From Treponema sp. (lineage in GTDB: Bacteria; Spirochaetota; Spirochaetia; Treponematales; Treponemataceae), in assembly GCA_022510885.1 (NCBI GenBank), contig JAFLSP010000040.1, positions 1 through 13,191 of the forward strand: DNA of 13,191 bases. The letters are read 5' to 3'. Positions 1-8,160 of this stretch are shown here, in pieces; the stretch's first letter is position 1; every line of letters begins with the position of its first letter. The notes under the pieces were generated by a model. The model ran no database searches. It saw nothing but the letters and a program-made list of their open reading frames with translations, and was not told where the DNA came from. The translations under genes were made by a program, and so were the position numbers.

Positions 1-7
1 ATGCCTG

Positions 8-1918
8 CTAGAATTCGAACCACTGCTCCTCGGTCGTCAGGTACCAGTCGGCGAGCACGCCGCTGAGCGTGGGGTTGTACCAGCTGATTGAGCCGTCGCG
101 GTTCAGCACGACGAGGCGCGTGCCGTTCTGCGCGACCTTGCGCGGCAGGGACGCGCTGCGCTTGTAGGTGAGGTCGCGCCGCGTGTTCAGGTTGTAGCCG
201 CGCACCTGATTTTTTCCGATTGACGTGTAGAGGACGGGCGGCGCGAGGCAGGTGAAGGAGTCGCTGTCCTCGTCGTTCAGCGGCAGGAAGGTGGTGGCGG
301 TCTTTGTCCGCGTGTCCCACTTGAACAGCGAGGTGGTGGTCTTGTTGCTGTCCGCAGCGATGAGTATGCCGTACAGCGCGCCGCTGCCCGCGTTCGTATC
401 GAAACTGAGCGCGTAGGCGACGTTTCCGCGCAGGGCGAGCGGCACGATTTCCTTGGTCGCCGTGTCCACGTGGAGCAGGGGAACGGCAGGGGAGGTCGCG
501 CTCGACTTGGCGACGTACAAATCGGTCGGCGTGGCGAGCAGCGCGTCCTGCAGTCCCGCGCCGAGGTAGAGCTGCTCGCGCGTATTCTGCGTGATGTCGT
601 AGCTGTTCACGGTAGCGTTCCCTTCGATGAATACCAGCGTGTCGCCGAATCGCCGCAGGCTCTGGATGTTCGTCTGCGGCGTGAAGAGCGTCGTCAGCGT
701 GCCGGTCTCCGCCTTCAGCAGCTGCACGGGCTTTTTCGTGTCCTTTGACCACAGGATGATGTCCGTGCCGTAGGCAAGCAGGTTGGTGTGGCCGGGATTC
801 GCGCCTTTTTTCACCACGATGCCGTTGTCATAGGATGAGCGGAAGACGGCGTGCGACGTGAGGAAGTAGAAATCCTCGCCTGCGCTTGCCACGTCGCTGA
901 TGGACTCGTACATATTGTCCGTAAGCGGGGCAAGCGTTTCGTCTGCGGGGGATTCGGGGACGGCGAACCGGTACACGTTGCCGAGCGACGTTCCCGCGTA
1001 CATGATGCCGTTTACGACCGTCGCGCTCGTGAGCGTCTCGTTCTGCCGGAGCCCGCTGAAGGTGCCCAGCGTCTGCGGGCTGACGACGGTCTTGTTGCGG
1101 TCGTTTTTAATGGTGTGCAGCGTGAGCTTGCGGTTTTCTTGCGTGAGGTAGAGCAGGTCGCTGCGGTCGTTCGTGCCGACGAGGAGGGGCTTCTGCGCGC
1201 TGTAGGTGCCGACCGTCTGTCCCGTGGTCGCCTGCAAGACGTAGATGCCGTTGCCTTTTACGCCCGCCGCGAACACCTCGTTGTTGAACAGGCAGACTTG
1301 GGACAGCCCGCTCTCCGCCGCAAAGCGTGCCTTGCGCATGCCGTTCTTGAGGTTGTAGTACGTCAGATTTCCCGCCGGTGAGTAGAACACGGCGGTATTC
1401 TCCGTCTTTGACGTGTGCGCGAAACTTACCGCGCCGGTGTTCTCTTTTATCTTTGCGGAGACGATACTGCCGCTCGTTGCGTTGATGAACGTGATGCCGT
1501 TCATGGCGGTCGTTCCGCACAGCACGTAGGTTCCTTTTGCGGAGAAGGCGAGCGCGGTAATCGGGTTCGTAGAGCGGAACGAATACCTGCGCGTGAAAGT
1601 GCGCCAGTTCCAGATGCTCACGCGGTTGACCATCGCGCCGTCGGTCTCGTAGACGGCGATGTCGTTCCCGTTCGGGCTGCACGCTATCATCCGCACGGCA
1701 AGTTCTGTCAGCTGGTAGTGCTCGCCCATGCCGTCGTCTGTCCATTTTATCAAAAATCCGTCCGCGCCGGCACTGAACACGCTCGTGTCGTTCTGTGCGC
1801 CGGAGGCGGCGAGTGTGGTTATGGGCGACTGGTGCGCCTGCGTGGAGATGTGTGCCTGTGCGCCGAGCACGCCTGCTGAAAGGAACGCGGCAATCATGCC
1901 GAACAGTCTATTTTTCAT
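8..1918 (-). CDS. Exported beta-propeller / WD40-like protein of unknown function
   Basis: Encodes 636 residues. The N-terminus is a typical Sec signal peptide: basic MKNR, a hydrophobic stretch over residues 5-19, and a likely signal peptidase I site after GAQA near residue 22. The mature part is rich in short beta-strand/turn units, with WD-like signatures such as SAGADGFLIKW (residues 49-59), VSIWNW and ITALAFSAKGTYVLCG, so one or two beta-propellers in the periplasm or outer envelope are likely. No catalytic motif is visible. The ATG overlaps the end of rseP by 11 nt and is preceded by AAGGAAG at about 4 nt, so it is translationally coupled as the last gene of the operon. The stop codon lies at 8-10, so the gene is complete. 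Propellers of this kind usually mediate protein contacts; a role in envelope assembly or signalling is only inferred from the linkage to rseP. Confidence 0.8.
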   Translation of the reverse strand: MKNRLFGMIAAFLSAGVLGAQAHISTQAHQSPITTLAASGAQNDTSVFSAGADGFLIKWTDDGMGEHYQLTELAVRMIACSPNGNDIAVYETDGAMVNRVSIWNWRTFTRRYSFRSTNPITALAFSAKGTYVLCGTTAMNGITFINATSGSIVSAKIKENTGAVSFAHTSKTENTAVFYSPAGNLTYYNLKNGMRKARFAAESGLSQVCLFNNEVFAAGVKGNGIYVLQATTGQTVGTYSAQKPLLVGTNDRSDLLYLTQENRKLTLHTIKNDRNKTVVSPQTLGTFSGLRQNETLTSATVVNGIMYAGTSLGNVYRFAVPESPADETLAPLTDNMYESISDVASAGEDFYFLTSHAVFRSSYDNGIVVKKGANPGHTNLLAYGTDIILWSKDTKKPVQLLKAETGTLTTLFTPQTNIQSLRRFGDTLVFIEGNATVNSYDITQNTREQLYLGAGLQDALLATPTDLYVAKSSATSPAVPLLHVDTATKEIVPLALRGNVAYALSFDTNAGSGALYGILIAADSNKTTTSLFKWDTRTKTATTFLPLNDEDSDSFTCLAPPVLYTSIGKNQVRGYNLNTRRDLTYKRSASLPRKVAQNGTRLVVLNRDGSISWYNPTLSGVLADWYLTTEEQWFEF

Positions 1919-3029
1919 GGAACTTCCTTATGAAATAGGTGATGTCGCCCGCCATTGCCACGGCAAACAGCGCGGCGATGAGCGCAAGCCCGATGTACTG
2001 CACCCGAATGCGCACTTTTGGAGGAATCGTCGTGCCGAAAACTGCCTCAATGAGCGAGAACAGGATGAGCCCGCCGTCAAGCACGGGGACGGGGAGCAGG
2101 TTCATCATAAAAAGCGAGACGCTGATGACTGCCATGAACTGCAAAAGTGCGGCAAGCCCCGTGCGGAATCCAGAACGGAATCCGTCCTGCACCGTGCTGC
2201 CGAGCATCGTGGTGATTCTCGCCGGTCCGCTCACCGTCTCGCTCACGCTCGCGCCTTTGAACAGCAGTCCGATTCCCTTTACCGTGAGCACGAACGTCCC
2301 GCCAGTCTCTCTGATTCCCTGCCAGAGCGCGGGGAAGAAAGCATATCGCTTCGCTTCGCGCTGCACGACTGACTCGGGAATGCTTACCACGCCGATTCTG
2401 CCCGCACCGTTTTCTGCCATCGTCGTGCGCACCGCGTAGGTCAGCATTTCGCCCGCGCGCTCCACGACCACGGTCACGGTCTCGTCGGGATGTCGGGCGA
2501 CTATGGCGGCGATGTCGGAAAAATCTGAGACAGGCTGTCCGTTAATGGTCAGAATGGTGTCGCCGCTTTGCAAGCCCGCGTCGGCCGCCGCGCTCGCAAT
2601 GTCGGGATAGATTTCGTTTGCAAGGCGGATTTGCGGGCCTGCGGCGTAATACGTGTAGCCGACCATTGCCACGACCGTAGAGGCGATGACCGCGAAGAGC
2701 AGGTTGGCGAATGGACCGGCGAAGCCGATTGCCGCACGACAGAGCGGCTTCACGCCGAACATGGAGTCTGGCGCGGCGTGAACGGCATCCATTCCGTCAT
2801 CGTAGGCTTTCAGCATATCCTGTTCGCCTTTCATCGCACAGTAGCCACCGAGCGGAACGAGCGAGAGCCGCCAGTCCGTGCCGCGCCAATTTTTGTGGAG
2901 CAGGACTGGGCCCATGCCCACGGAGAACGCCTCGACGCCCACGCCGCACCATTTTGCCGCGGCAAAATGTCCCATCTCGTGTAAAAAGACAATAATGCCG
3001 AGCGCGACCAATCCGTAAACGATTGTCAC
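1908..3029 (-). CDS. rseP: RseP/MmpA-family site-2 zinc metalloprotease (M50)
   Basis: Encodes 373 residues from a GTG start at 3029; the open frame continues upstream only into dxr coding sequence. The protein is an intramembrane protease that in other bacteria cleaves anti-sigma factors and leftover signal peptides. The zinc motif HEMGH is at residues 17-21 in the first membrane segment. The conserved GFAGPFANLL lies at about 102-111, a single PDZ domain spans roughly 142-200 with GLQSGDTILTING, and the third metal-ligand motif NLLPVPVLDGG is at 310-320. C-terminal membrane segments follow. Family members commonly have 350-450 residues, so this is full length. The GTG overlaps the dxr stop as GTGA, indicating translational coupling. 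The catalytic residues are intact. The substrate cannot be read from the sequence, and no anti-sigma factor gene is present in this window. Confidence 0.95.
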   Translation of the reverse strand: MTIVYGLVALGIIVFLHEMGHFAAAKWCGVGVEAFSVGMGPVLLHKNWRGTDWRLSLVPLGGYCAMKGEQDMLKAYDDGMDAVHAAPDSMFGVKPLCRAAIGFAGPFANLLFAVIASTVVAMVGYTYYAAGPQIRLANEIYPDIASAAADAGLQSGDTILTINGQPVSDFSDIAAIVARHPDETVTVVVERAGEMLTYAVRTTMAENGAGRIGVVSIPESVVQREAKRYAFFPALWQGIRETGGTFVLTVKGIGLLFKGASVSETVSGPARITTMLGSTVQDGFRSGFRTGLAALLQFMAVISVSLFMMNLLPVPVLDGGLILFSLIEAVFGTTIPPKVRIRVQYIGLALIAALFAVAMAGDITYFIRKFHEK

Positions 3030-4135
3030 AGTGCCGCCCGCGCGTGCGCACGCGCTTCCGAATCGGCAGAAAATACGTCCTGCATATCGCGCACCGCCCC
3101 CGACCAATCATGCCGCATGACGCTTTCCGTCACGCGCGCGATGTCCGTAAAACCGATACTCCCGTCGATGAATGCCTGCGCCGCAATTTCGTCCGCCGCG
3201 TTGAACGCAATCGGGTAGGCAGCATCTTTCCGCGCCGCGTCAAAAGCAAGGCGGAGCAGGGGGAAGTCGTCGTAGCGCGGCCTTTCAAACGTGAGCGTGC
3301 GCGTTCCGTCTGCCGTATCCGTCAGGTCAAACGGGCGCATGAAATTCGCGTTCACGTTCGGATAGTCCAGTGCCTGCATAATCGGATGCTTCATGTCAGG
3401 CTCGCTGCACTGCGCATAGACGATGCCGTCAGTCGTGCGCACGAGCGAATGGACGATGCTCTGCGGATGCACCACCACCTGAATATCGTCCGCCGAAAAA
3501 CCGAATAGTCGCTGCGCTTCAATTACCTCAAGCCCCTTGTTGCCCATCGTCGCGGAATCCACGGTGATTTTCTTTCCCATGTTCCAAGTGGGATGCTTGA
3601 GTGCGTCGGCGACCGTCGCATGCCGAATCCGTTCGCTCGACCACGTGCGGAACGGTCCACCACTTGCGGTGATGATGAGTTTCTCCACGTTCTCGCGCCC
3701 GCACTGGCGTAACAGCGCAAAAATCGCTGAATGCTCGCTATCCACGGGAAGAATTTGACACTGATGCTTTTCCGCGAGCGCGAGCATCAGTGGCGCGGCC
3801 ATTACGATGGTTTCTTTGTTTGCGAGCGCAAGGTCAACGCCTGCCTCAAGCACAAGCTGGCTGGGCACTAGCCCCGCGCTTCCCGCGATGCCGTTCACCA
3901 CGATGTCGGGCTTCGTCCGCTCGATGAGCCGTTTGATGCCGTCTGTGCCGTCATCTGCCGTGAGCGAGAACGGCGCACCGCATTCTGCCGCAAGACGTGC
4001 AAGTCCGGCTTTGTCATGGTGGGCGGTCAGCCCGCAGCACACGAAACGGTCAGATTGGTTTCTGATAATGTCAAGCGTACTCGTGCCGATGGAACCGGTT
4101 GCGCCGAGCACAAGGACTTTTTTTTGCGCACACAT
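3026..4135 (-). CDS. dxr: 1-deoxy-D-xylulose 5-phosphate reductoisomerase
   Basis: Encodes 369 residues of the cytosolic NADPH-dependent enzyme that converts DXP to 2-C-methyl-D-erythritol 4-phosphate, the committed step of the MEP isoprenoid pathway. The Rossmann motif GATGSIGTSTLDII is at residues 11-24, ANKETIV at 105-111 and LPVDSEHSA at 129-137, with D132 and E134 as metal ligands. ASGGPFR is at 157-163, and MGNKGLEVIEAQ at 197-208 supplies N199, K200 and E203. All key residues are present and the length is slightly short of the usual 380-400. The start codon overlaps the cdsA stop by one base (TAATG). The neighbour uppS uses the downstream product of this pathway, so the operon groups isoprenoid supply with undecaprenyl synthesis. 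Confidence 0.97.
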   Translation of the reverse strand: MCAQKKVLVLGATGSIGTSTLDIIRNQSDRFVCCGLTAHHDKAGLARLAAECGAPFSLTADDGTDGIKRLIERTKPDIVVNGIAGSAGLVPSQLVLEAGVDLALANKETIVMAAPLMLALAEKHQCQILPVDSEHSAIFALLRQCGRENVEKLIITASGGPFRTWSSERIRHATVADALKHPTWNMGKKITVDSATMGNKGLEVIEAQRLFGFSADDIQVVVHPQSIVHSLVRTTDGIVYAQCSEPDMKHPIMQALDYPNVNANFMRPFDLTDTADGTRTLTFERPRYDDFPLLRLAFDAARKDAAYPIAFNAADEIAAQAFIDGSIGFTDIARVTESVMRHDWSGAVRDMQDVFSADSEARAHARAAL

Positions 4136-4995
4136 TACAAAATCGGATTATAGAGGATGCTCACGAGCCAGTAGTAAATCGGCGCGGAGAACACGACACT
4201 GTCCACGCAGTCGAGCATTCCGCCCCGTCCGGGAATCAGGCTGCCGCTGTCTTTCACGCTGGCGGAACGTTTTAGGACTGATTCGGTCAGGTCGCCGACT
4301 ATCGCGGAACAGCCCATCAGCGCACCGAGAACGACAGCTTTCCATGGTGCGCCGTCGAAAATCTCGATGGCGCACCATTTCGGCAGCAGATACTGCCCGA
4401 TAAGTCCGACTGCCACCGAACCGACAATGCCGCCTGCAAATCCCGCGAGGCTCTTGTTCGGGCTTGCCTTGATGAAGCCCTTGTTGCCCTTGCCGAATAG
4501 CACTCCGAAAAACCAGGCGAGCGAATCACACATGAACACAAAAAGTAAAAAGAACGCGATGTATGCCGTCGCGTTAGGGAACAGCGTCATTTTTGAGACG
4601 AAACTGAAAAAGTAGCCGCAGTACAGGATAATGAATACCGATGTAGCGATGCGCATGGTTGACTGCCCGAAATCCTGCGCGGTAATCGTCTCGAATGCGA
4701 GCGCTAACAGCACGGCAGCGACGAAGGTGAAGTCGATGTAACGCAGATTCCACCCGAGCAACGCGCAAAAAATGCCCATGAGCGGCAGCGCAGCGACCAA
4801 TATCAGCACGAGTGACTTGGGGTGTACGCCGTATGTTTTTCCTAGCATCGTGTGCAGTTCATTCGCCGCAAAGACAGCCGCGCATAGCGCAAGCAGATGC
4901 ATGGCAAGATGATTGCAGCAGGGAAGCCATACCAACGCGATGACGACCGGGATGCCGATGAAAAACACCAATAATCTCTGCGCGACCGTGTTCAT
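4135..4995 (-). CDS. cdsA: Phosphatidate cytidylyltransferase (CDP-diglyceride synthase)
   Basis: Encodes 286 residues of an integral membrane enzyme that makes CDP-diacylglycerol from phosphatidic acid and CTP, the branch point for phospholipid synthesis. There are multiple hydrophobic segments from residue 8 onward. The CDP-diglyceride synthase signature lies at residues 239-259: SVLKR, then KD at 248-249, then LIPGRGG, followed by LDCVDS at 261-266. The length matches the family. The start lies 4 nt downstream of the uppS stop, so the two genes are almost certainly co-translated. The pairing uppS-cdsA is widely conserved in bacteria. The residue after LD in the LDRxDS-like motif is Cys, which is a mild variation. 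Confidence 0.96.
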   Translation of the reverse strand: MNTVAQRLLVFFIGIPVVIALVWLPCCNHLAMHLLALCAAVFAANELHTMLGKTYGVHPKSLVLILVAALPLMGIFCALLGWNLRYIDFTFVAAVLLALAFETITAQDFGQSTMRIATSVFIILYCGYFFSFVSKMTLFPNATAYIAFFLLFVFMCDSLAWFFGVLFGKGNKGFIKASPNKSLAGFAGGIVGSVAVGLIGQYLLPKWCAIEIFDGAPWKAVVLGALMGCSAIVGDLTESVLKRSASVKDSGSLIPGRGGMLDCVDSVVFSAPIYYWLVSILYNPIL

Positions 4996-4999
4996 AAGC

Positions 5000-5707
5000 C
5001 TATTGGCTCGGCACTGCGCCGAACCGTCTGCTCCTTTTTTGGAATGCTTCTATATGACTAAAAAACAGCTCTTCATTATACTCCGGCCAAAGCGTATCCG
5101 TAAAGATGAACTCCGCGTATGCCGCCTGCCACAGCAGGAAATTGCTCAGTCGCTGCTCGCCGCCCGTCCTGATGAGCAGGTCAACGTCGGGCGTAATGTC
5201 GAGTGCGCCCGCAAGCGTCTCCTCGGTGATGTCAGCTCTTTTCTCGACGAGTAACTTGACGGCACGGGTCAGCTCGTCGCGCGCACCGTAGTTGATTGCC
5301 AGCACACAGGTCGTTCCCGTAAAATGCGCCGTATCTTCCTGTGCCTTGCGAATTTCATCCTGCACGTCAGCGGGAAGCCCGCCTAAGTCCCCGATATGCG
5401 CAATCCTGATGCCGTTTTTTTTGTAGAATTCGAATTCAGCACGCAGATGAACCTTGATAAGCCCCATCAGGTAGCCCACTTCATCCTGCGCGCGTTTCCA
5501 GTTTTCTGTGCTGAATGTATAGAGCGTGATGTACTTGATGCCGAGCGAAGCCGCCGCCGCGACAATTCGCTTAGCGGCGGTCAGCCCCTCTTTGTGGCCC
5601 GCCGTGCGCGGCAATCCTTTCTGCTTTGCCCAGCGCCCGTTCCCGTCCATGATAATCGCGACGTGTTCGGGAAGTCCGTGCGCTTTCAGTTCGTCAACTG
5701 TCATCAC
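5000..5707 (-). CDS. uppS: Isoprenyl transferase (undecaprenyl diphosphate synthase)
   Basis: Encodes about 235 residues of a cis-prenyltransferase that adds isopentenyl diphosphate units to farnesyl diphosphate, giving the lipid carrier for peptidoglycan and surface glycans. The signature HVAIIMDGNGRWA is at residues 15-27 with catalytic D21. The FSTENW motif is at 65-70. The C-terminal DLLIRTGGEQRLSNFLLWQ is at 176-194. The first codon as given is GTG at 5707, immediately followed by ATG at 5704. Either could be the true start; the ATG leaves 234 residues, and neither has a strong Shine-Dalgarno (a weak AGGTG lies very close). The gap to frr is only 22 nt. The protein is full length with all motifs intact. 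Confidence 0.95.
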   Translation of the reverse strand: MMTVDELKAHGLPEHVAIIMDGNGRWAKQKGLPRTAGHKEGLTAAKRIVAAAASLGIKYITLYTFSTENWKRAQDEVGYLMGLIKVHLRAEFEFYKKNGIRIAHIGDLGGLPADVQDEIRKAQEDTAHFTGTTCVLAINYGARDELTRAVKLLVEKRADITEETLAGALDITPDVDLLIRTGGEQRLSNFLLWQAAYAEFIFTDTLWPEYNEELFFSHIEAFQKRSRRFGAVPSQ

Positions 5708-5729
5708 ACCTGCGAGAAGTCATCCCCGC

Positions 5730-6272
5730 TCATGCGAGGATTTCCTTCTCTTTGTCCTCGGCAATCTTATTGATGTCGGCAATGAATTTGTCGGTCAGTT
5801 TCTGTAAATCGTCGGTTTCTTTCTTGAGCTGGTCTTCGGTCAGTTCGCCCGACTTCTGCCGCTTTTTAAGGTCATCGTTTCCGTCGCGGCGGATATTGCG
5901 GATAGTCGTGCGGTAATTTTCCGCGATGCCCTTCGCCTGCTTGACCAGTTCCTTGCGGCGGTCAGCAGTCAGCGGAGGGATGGAGATGCGGATGACCTTC
6001 CCGTCGTTCGACGGGTTCAGCCCAAGGTCAGCGGTAAGAATGCCTTTCTCAATTTCCGTCAGCAGCGATTTATCGAACGGAGAAATCACGACGGTGCGCG
6101 CCTCGGGAACGGAGATAGTCGCCACCTGATTGAGCGGTGATTTGTCCCCGTAGTAGTTGACGCGCACCTTATCAAAAAGCGACGCAGACGCACGACCCGT
6201 GCGGATGGTGTTCAACTCGTTCTTGAGCGCGTCGAGCGTCTTATCCATTTTAGCTTTTGCATCAAATGCCAT
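5730..6272 (-). CDS. frr: Ribosome recycling factor
   Basis: Encodes 180 residues (family about 185) that, with EF-G, split post-termination ribosomes in the cytoplasm. I chose the ATG at 6272, giving MAFDAKAKMDK, because AAGGAG lies 7 nt upstream. The open frame extends 10 codons further to 6302, but that would place the start inside a hairpin and adds a non-homologous MRRPFSRRNH tail. Family features are LNTIRTGRAS near the N-terminus, the YYGDKSPLNQVATISVPEART domain II region, and a helical C-terminus including RKELVKQAKG and RNIRRDGND, which form the three-helix bundle. It lies between tsf and uppS, an order found in many bacteria. Confidence 0.96.
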   Translation of the reverse strand: MAFDAKAKMDKTLDALKNELNTIRTGRASASLFDKVRVNYYGDKSPLNQVATISVPEARTVVISPFDKSLLTEIEKGILTADLGLNPSNDGKVIRISIPPLTADRRKELVKQAKGIAENYRTTIRNIRRDGNDDLKKRQKSGELTEDQLKKETDDLQKLTDKFIADINKIAEDKEKEILA

Positions 6273-6286
6273 GTGATTTCTCCTTG

Positions 6287-6313
6287 AAAACGGGCGGCGC
6301 AACGACCGCCCGT
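6287..6313 (-). terminator. Hairpin plus U4 between tsf and frr (attenuator-like)
   Basis: On the minus strand ACGGGCGG and CCGCCCGT form a perfect 8-bp, very GC-rich stem with an 8-nt loop, followed directly by TTTT. It begins 4 nt after the tsf stop and ends just before the frr Shine-Dalgarno. The form is that of an intrinsic terminator, but the U-run is short, so partial termination is more likely than a full stop. It could set rpsB-tsf expression above that of frr and the lipid genes. Confidence 0.65.
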
Positions 6314-6317
6314 CAGT

Positions 6318-7151
6318 TTACTTTCCGAGTACGAACAGCACGATTTTTCCGAACGAAAGCGACGCGCCGACCGCCTTTGAAACCTCTTCCAGTTTCTTCG
6401 CGACGCTCACTTTGTCGTCCTTGACGAACGGCTGCTCCACGAACGTGATTTCCGAAAGGTGCTTGTTGATTTTGCCCTGCAAGATGCCGTCTTTGACGTT
6501 CTGCGGCTTGGAGGCCATCTTCTCGTCCTGAGCCATCTGCGCGGCAAAGATTTCCTTCTGCTCATCGATATACGACTGCGGAATGCCATCCTTGGTGATG
6601 TATGCCGGCGTGAACGCCGCAAGGTGCAGACAGCAGTCATGCGCAAATTCCTTCACCGTGTCGTTTGTCGCGCCCTCGACCACCACTGCGGCGGCCGTCT
6701 TGAAATCCGAGTGCACGTAGGTCGATGCGACTGCGTTTGTCGGCACGTCGAACACCTCTACGCGGCGGATTGCCATGTTCTCCCGGATTTTCGTCGCCAG
6801 TTCGAGCACCATGTCCTCAAGCTCTTTTTCGACTTTGGTGTAGCCCTTTGCAAAGATTGTATCCAGGATTTTGTCGCCCATCGCCACGAAATCCGAGTTT
6901 TTTGCTACGAAGTCGGTCTCGCACGTCACTTCTGCGAGCGCGACTTTACTGCCGTCCTGCCGAACGAAAATCCGTCCCTCGCTCGTCGCGCGCTCGGAAC
7001 GTTTCGCCACCGCCGCAAGTCCTTTCTCTTTCAGAATCTTCTCTGCCTGCGTCGGGTCGCCGTTTGCCTCCGCCAATGCTTTCTTGCATTCCATCATGCC
7101 CGCGCCCGTTTTGTCGCGCAGCGCTTTGACGTCACTAGCCTTAATTTCCAT
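6318..7151 (-). CDS. tsf: Translation elongation factor Ts
   Basis: Encodes 277 residues of the guanine nucleotide exchange factor for EF-Tu. The N-terminal UBA-like domain is at residues 1-50, with LRDKTGAGMMECKKAL at 11-26 and the downstream EKGL. The EF-Tu-contacting TDFVAKN motif is at 79-85. The remaining dimerisation/core domain is of normal length for the family (about 280-300). The start at 7151 has GGAG 7 nt upstream. It lies 16 nt downstream of rpsB, the classic rpsB-tsf pair. A strong hairpin follows its stop codon. Confidence 0.97.
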   Translation of the reverse strand: MEIKASDVKALRDKTGAGMMECKKALAEANGDPTQAEKILKEKGLAAVAKRSERATSEGRIFVRQDGSKVALAEVTCETDFVAKNSDFVAMGDKILDTIFAKGYTKVEKELEDMVLELATKIRENMAIRRVEVFDVPTNAVASTYVHSDFKTAAAVVVEGATNDTVKEFAHDCCLHLAAFTPAYITKDGIPQSYIDEQKEIFAAQMAQDEKMASKPQNVKDGILQGKINKHLSEITFVEQPFVKDDKVSVAKKLEEVSKAVGASLSFGKIVLFVLGK

Positions 7152-7167
7152 GTTTTAGCTCCAGCTG

Positions 7168-8037
7168 CTATTTAATTTTGCTCTCGTCGATTTCGTCCTC
7201 TTCGTCACCGTCGTCGGACTCATCTTTCTTGACGTCCGCTTCAGTCGGCGTATAGTTCGTGTAATCAACGATTTCCTCGTCGTCCTTCTTGGTGGATGCA
7301 TCGGTCTGTACGCCGTCTTCTTCGTCACCAAGCGTCTCGATGATTTTCAGCCCCTGCTCGTTGTCCGCCTCGATGACCGCGTTCGCGATGATTGAGGTGA
7401 ACAGGCTGATGGCGCGGATTGCGTCATCGTTGCCCGGGATGGGGTAGGTGATGCCCTCGGGATTGCAGTTCGTGTCAACGACCGCCACCACAGGAATGCC
7501 CATGCGGTGCGCCTCCGCGACGGCAATCTCTTCCTTGTGCGTGTCAATGATGAAGATGATTCCCGGCAGCTCCTTCATTTCCTTGATGCCGCCGAGGTTC
7601 TTTTCAAGCTTCGCCTTTTCCTTGGTCAGCGCGGACACTTCTTTTTTGGTGAGGTTGTCGAACGTGCCGTCAACCTCCATTTTCTCGATTTTCTTGAGCC
7701 GCTGCAATGATTTCTTGATGGTGGAGAAATTCGTCAGCATGCCACCGAGCCAGCGGTTGTTGACATAATGCATTCCGCAGCGCTCTGCTTCCTTCTGAAT
7801 GGCTTGCTGCGCCTGTTTTTTCGTGCCGACGAACAGCACCGATTTGCCGGATGAGACGACCTTGCGCACCGCCTCGTAGCTGTCTTTTATCGCTACGATG
7901 GTCTTCTGCAGGTCGATGATATGAATGCCGTTGCGCTCTGCGAAGATGTACTTCTTCATGCGCGGGTCCCAGCGCTTTACCTGATGTCCGAAATGCACAC
8001 CAGATTCAAGCAGACTTTTCATGGTTACAACTGCCAT
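7168..8037 (-). CDS. rpsB: 30S ribosomal protein S2 with an acidic C-terminal extension
   Basis: Encodes 289 residues. The S2 core contains [20 protein letters not shown] (11-30), [12 protein letters not shown] (93-104) and the [15 protein letters not shown] region (192-206). S2 binds the 30S head near the platform, late in assembly. Bacterial S2 is typically about 230-260 residues. Here the core ends near 236 and a 53-residue tail follows, in which 23 residues are Asp or Glu. From memory, T. pallidum S2 is similar in length, so this may be a lineage trait. The ATG at 8037 has AAGGAG 6 nt upstream, which decides the start over the internal Met6. A structured leader precedes it. Confidence 0.97.
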   Translation of the reverse strand: MAVVTMKSLLESGVHFGHQVKRWDPRMKKYIFAERNGIHIIDLQKTIVAIKDSYEAVRKVVSSGKSVLFVGTKKQAQQAIQKEAERCGMHYVNNRWLGGMLTNFSTIKKSLQRLKKIEKMEVDGTFDNLTKKEVSALTKEKAKLEKNLGGIKEMKELPGIIFIIDTHKEEIAVAEAHRMGIPVVAVVDTNCNPEGITYPIPGNDDAIRAISLFTSIIANAVIEADNEQGLKIIETLGDEEDGVQTDASTKKDDEEIVDYTNYTPTEADVKKDESDDGDEEDEIDESKIK

Positions 8038-8053
8038 GAGTCACTCCTTCACG

Positions 8054-8091
8054 GGAACGGTATTGCTGACGGCTGATGCCGCCGCCGTTCC
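8054..8091 (-). promoter_or_regulatory. Structured rpsB leader hairpin
   Basis: On the minus strand GGAACGG (8091-8085) pairs perfectly with CCGTTCC (8060-8054), enclosing a nested CGGC-loop-GCCG helix at 8081-8070. The outer stem ends only 3 nt before the GAAGGAG ribosome binding sequence of rpsB. Ribosomal protein leaders are often autoregulated, and S2 leader regulation is known in enterobacteria. That this hairpin binds S2 is an inference. Confidence 0.45.
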
Positions 8092-8160
8092 TTCCAAACT
8101 CTGTTTCTCGTGGCGACAGAAGCCGCCCGGAAGATTTCGCAACTCCACGCACGACCTACG

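Noticed and set aside
1107..1745. A 212-residue minus-strand frame inside the propeller gene
   Set aside because: It lies wholly inside a gene with a signal peptide and propeller motifs. Its Arg/His-rich composition is typical of a shifted frame in GC-rich DNA.
3030..3107. Upstream extension of rseP by 26 residues
   Set aside because: The added segment is Arg/Gly/Cys-rich and lies in dxr coding sequence. The GTG at 3029 gives the normal RseP N-terminus just before the HEMGH membrane segment.
6459..7175. A 238-residue plus-strand frame opposite tsf
   Set aside because: It is antisense to tsf, whose product matches EF-Ts over its full length. The frame has Arg/His/Cys-rich shadow composition and no RBS.
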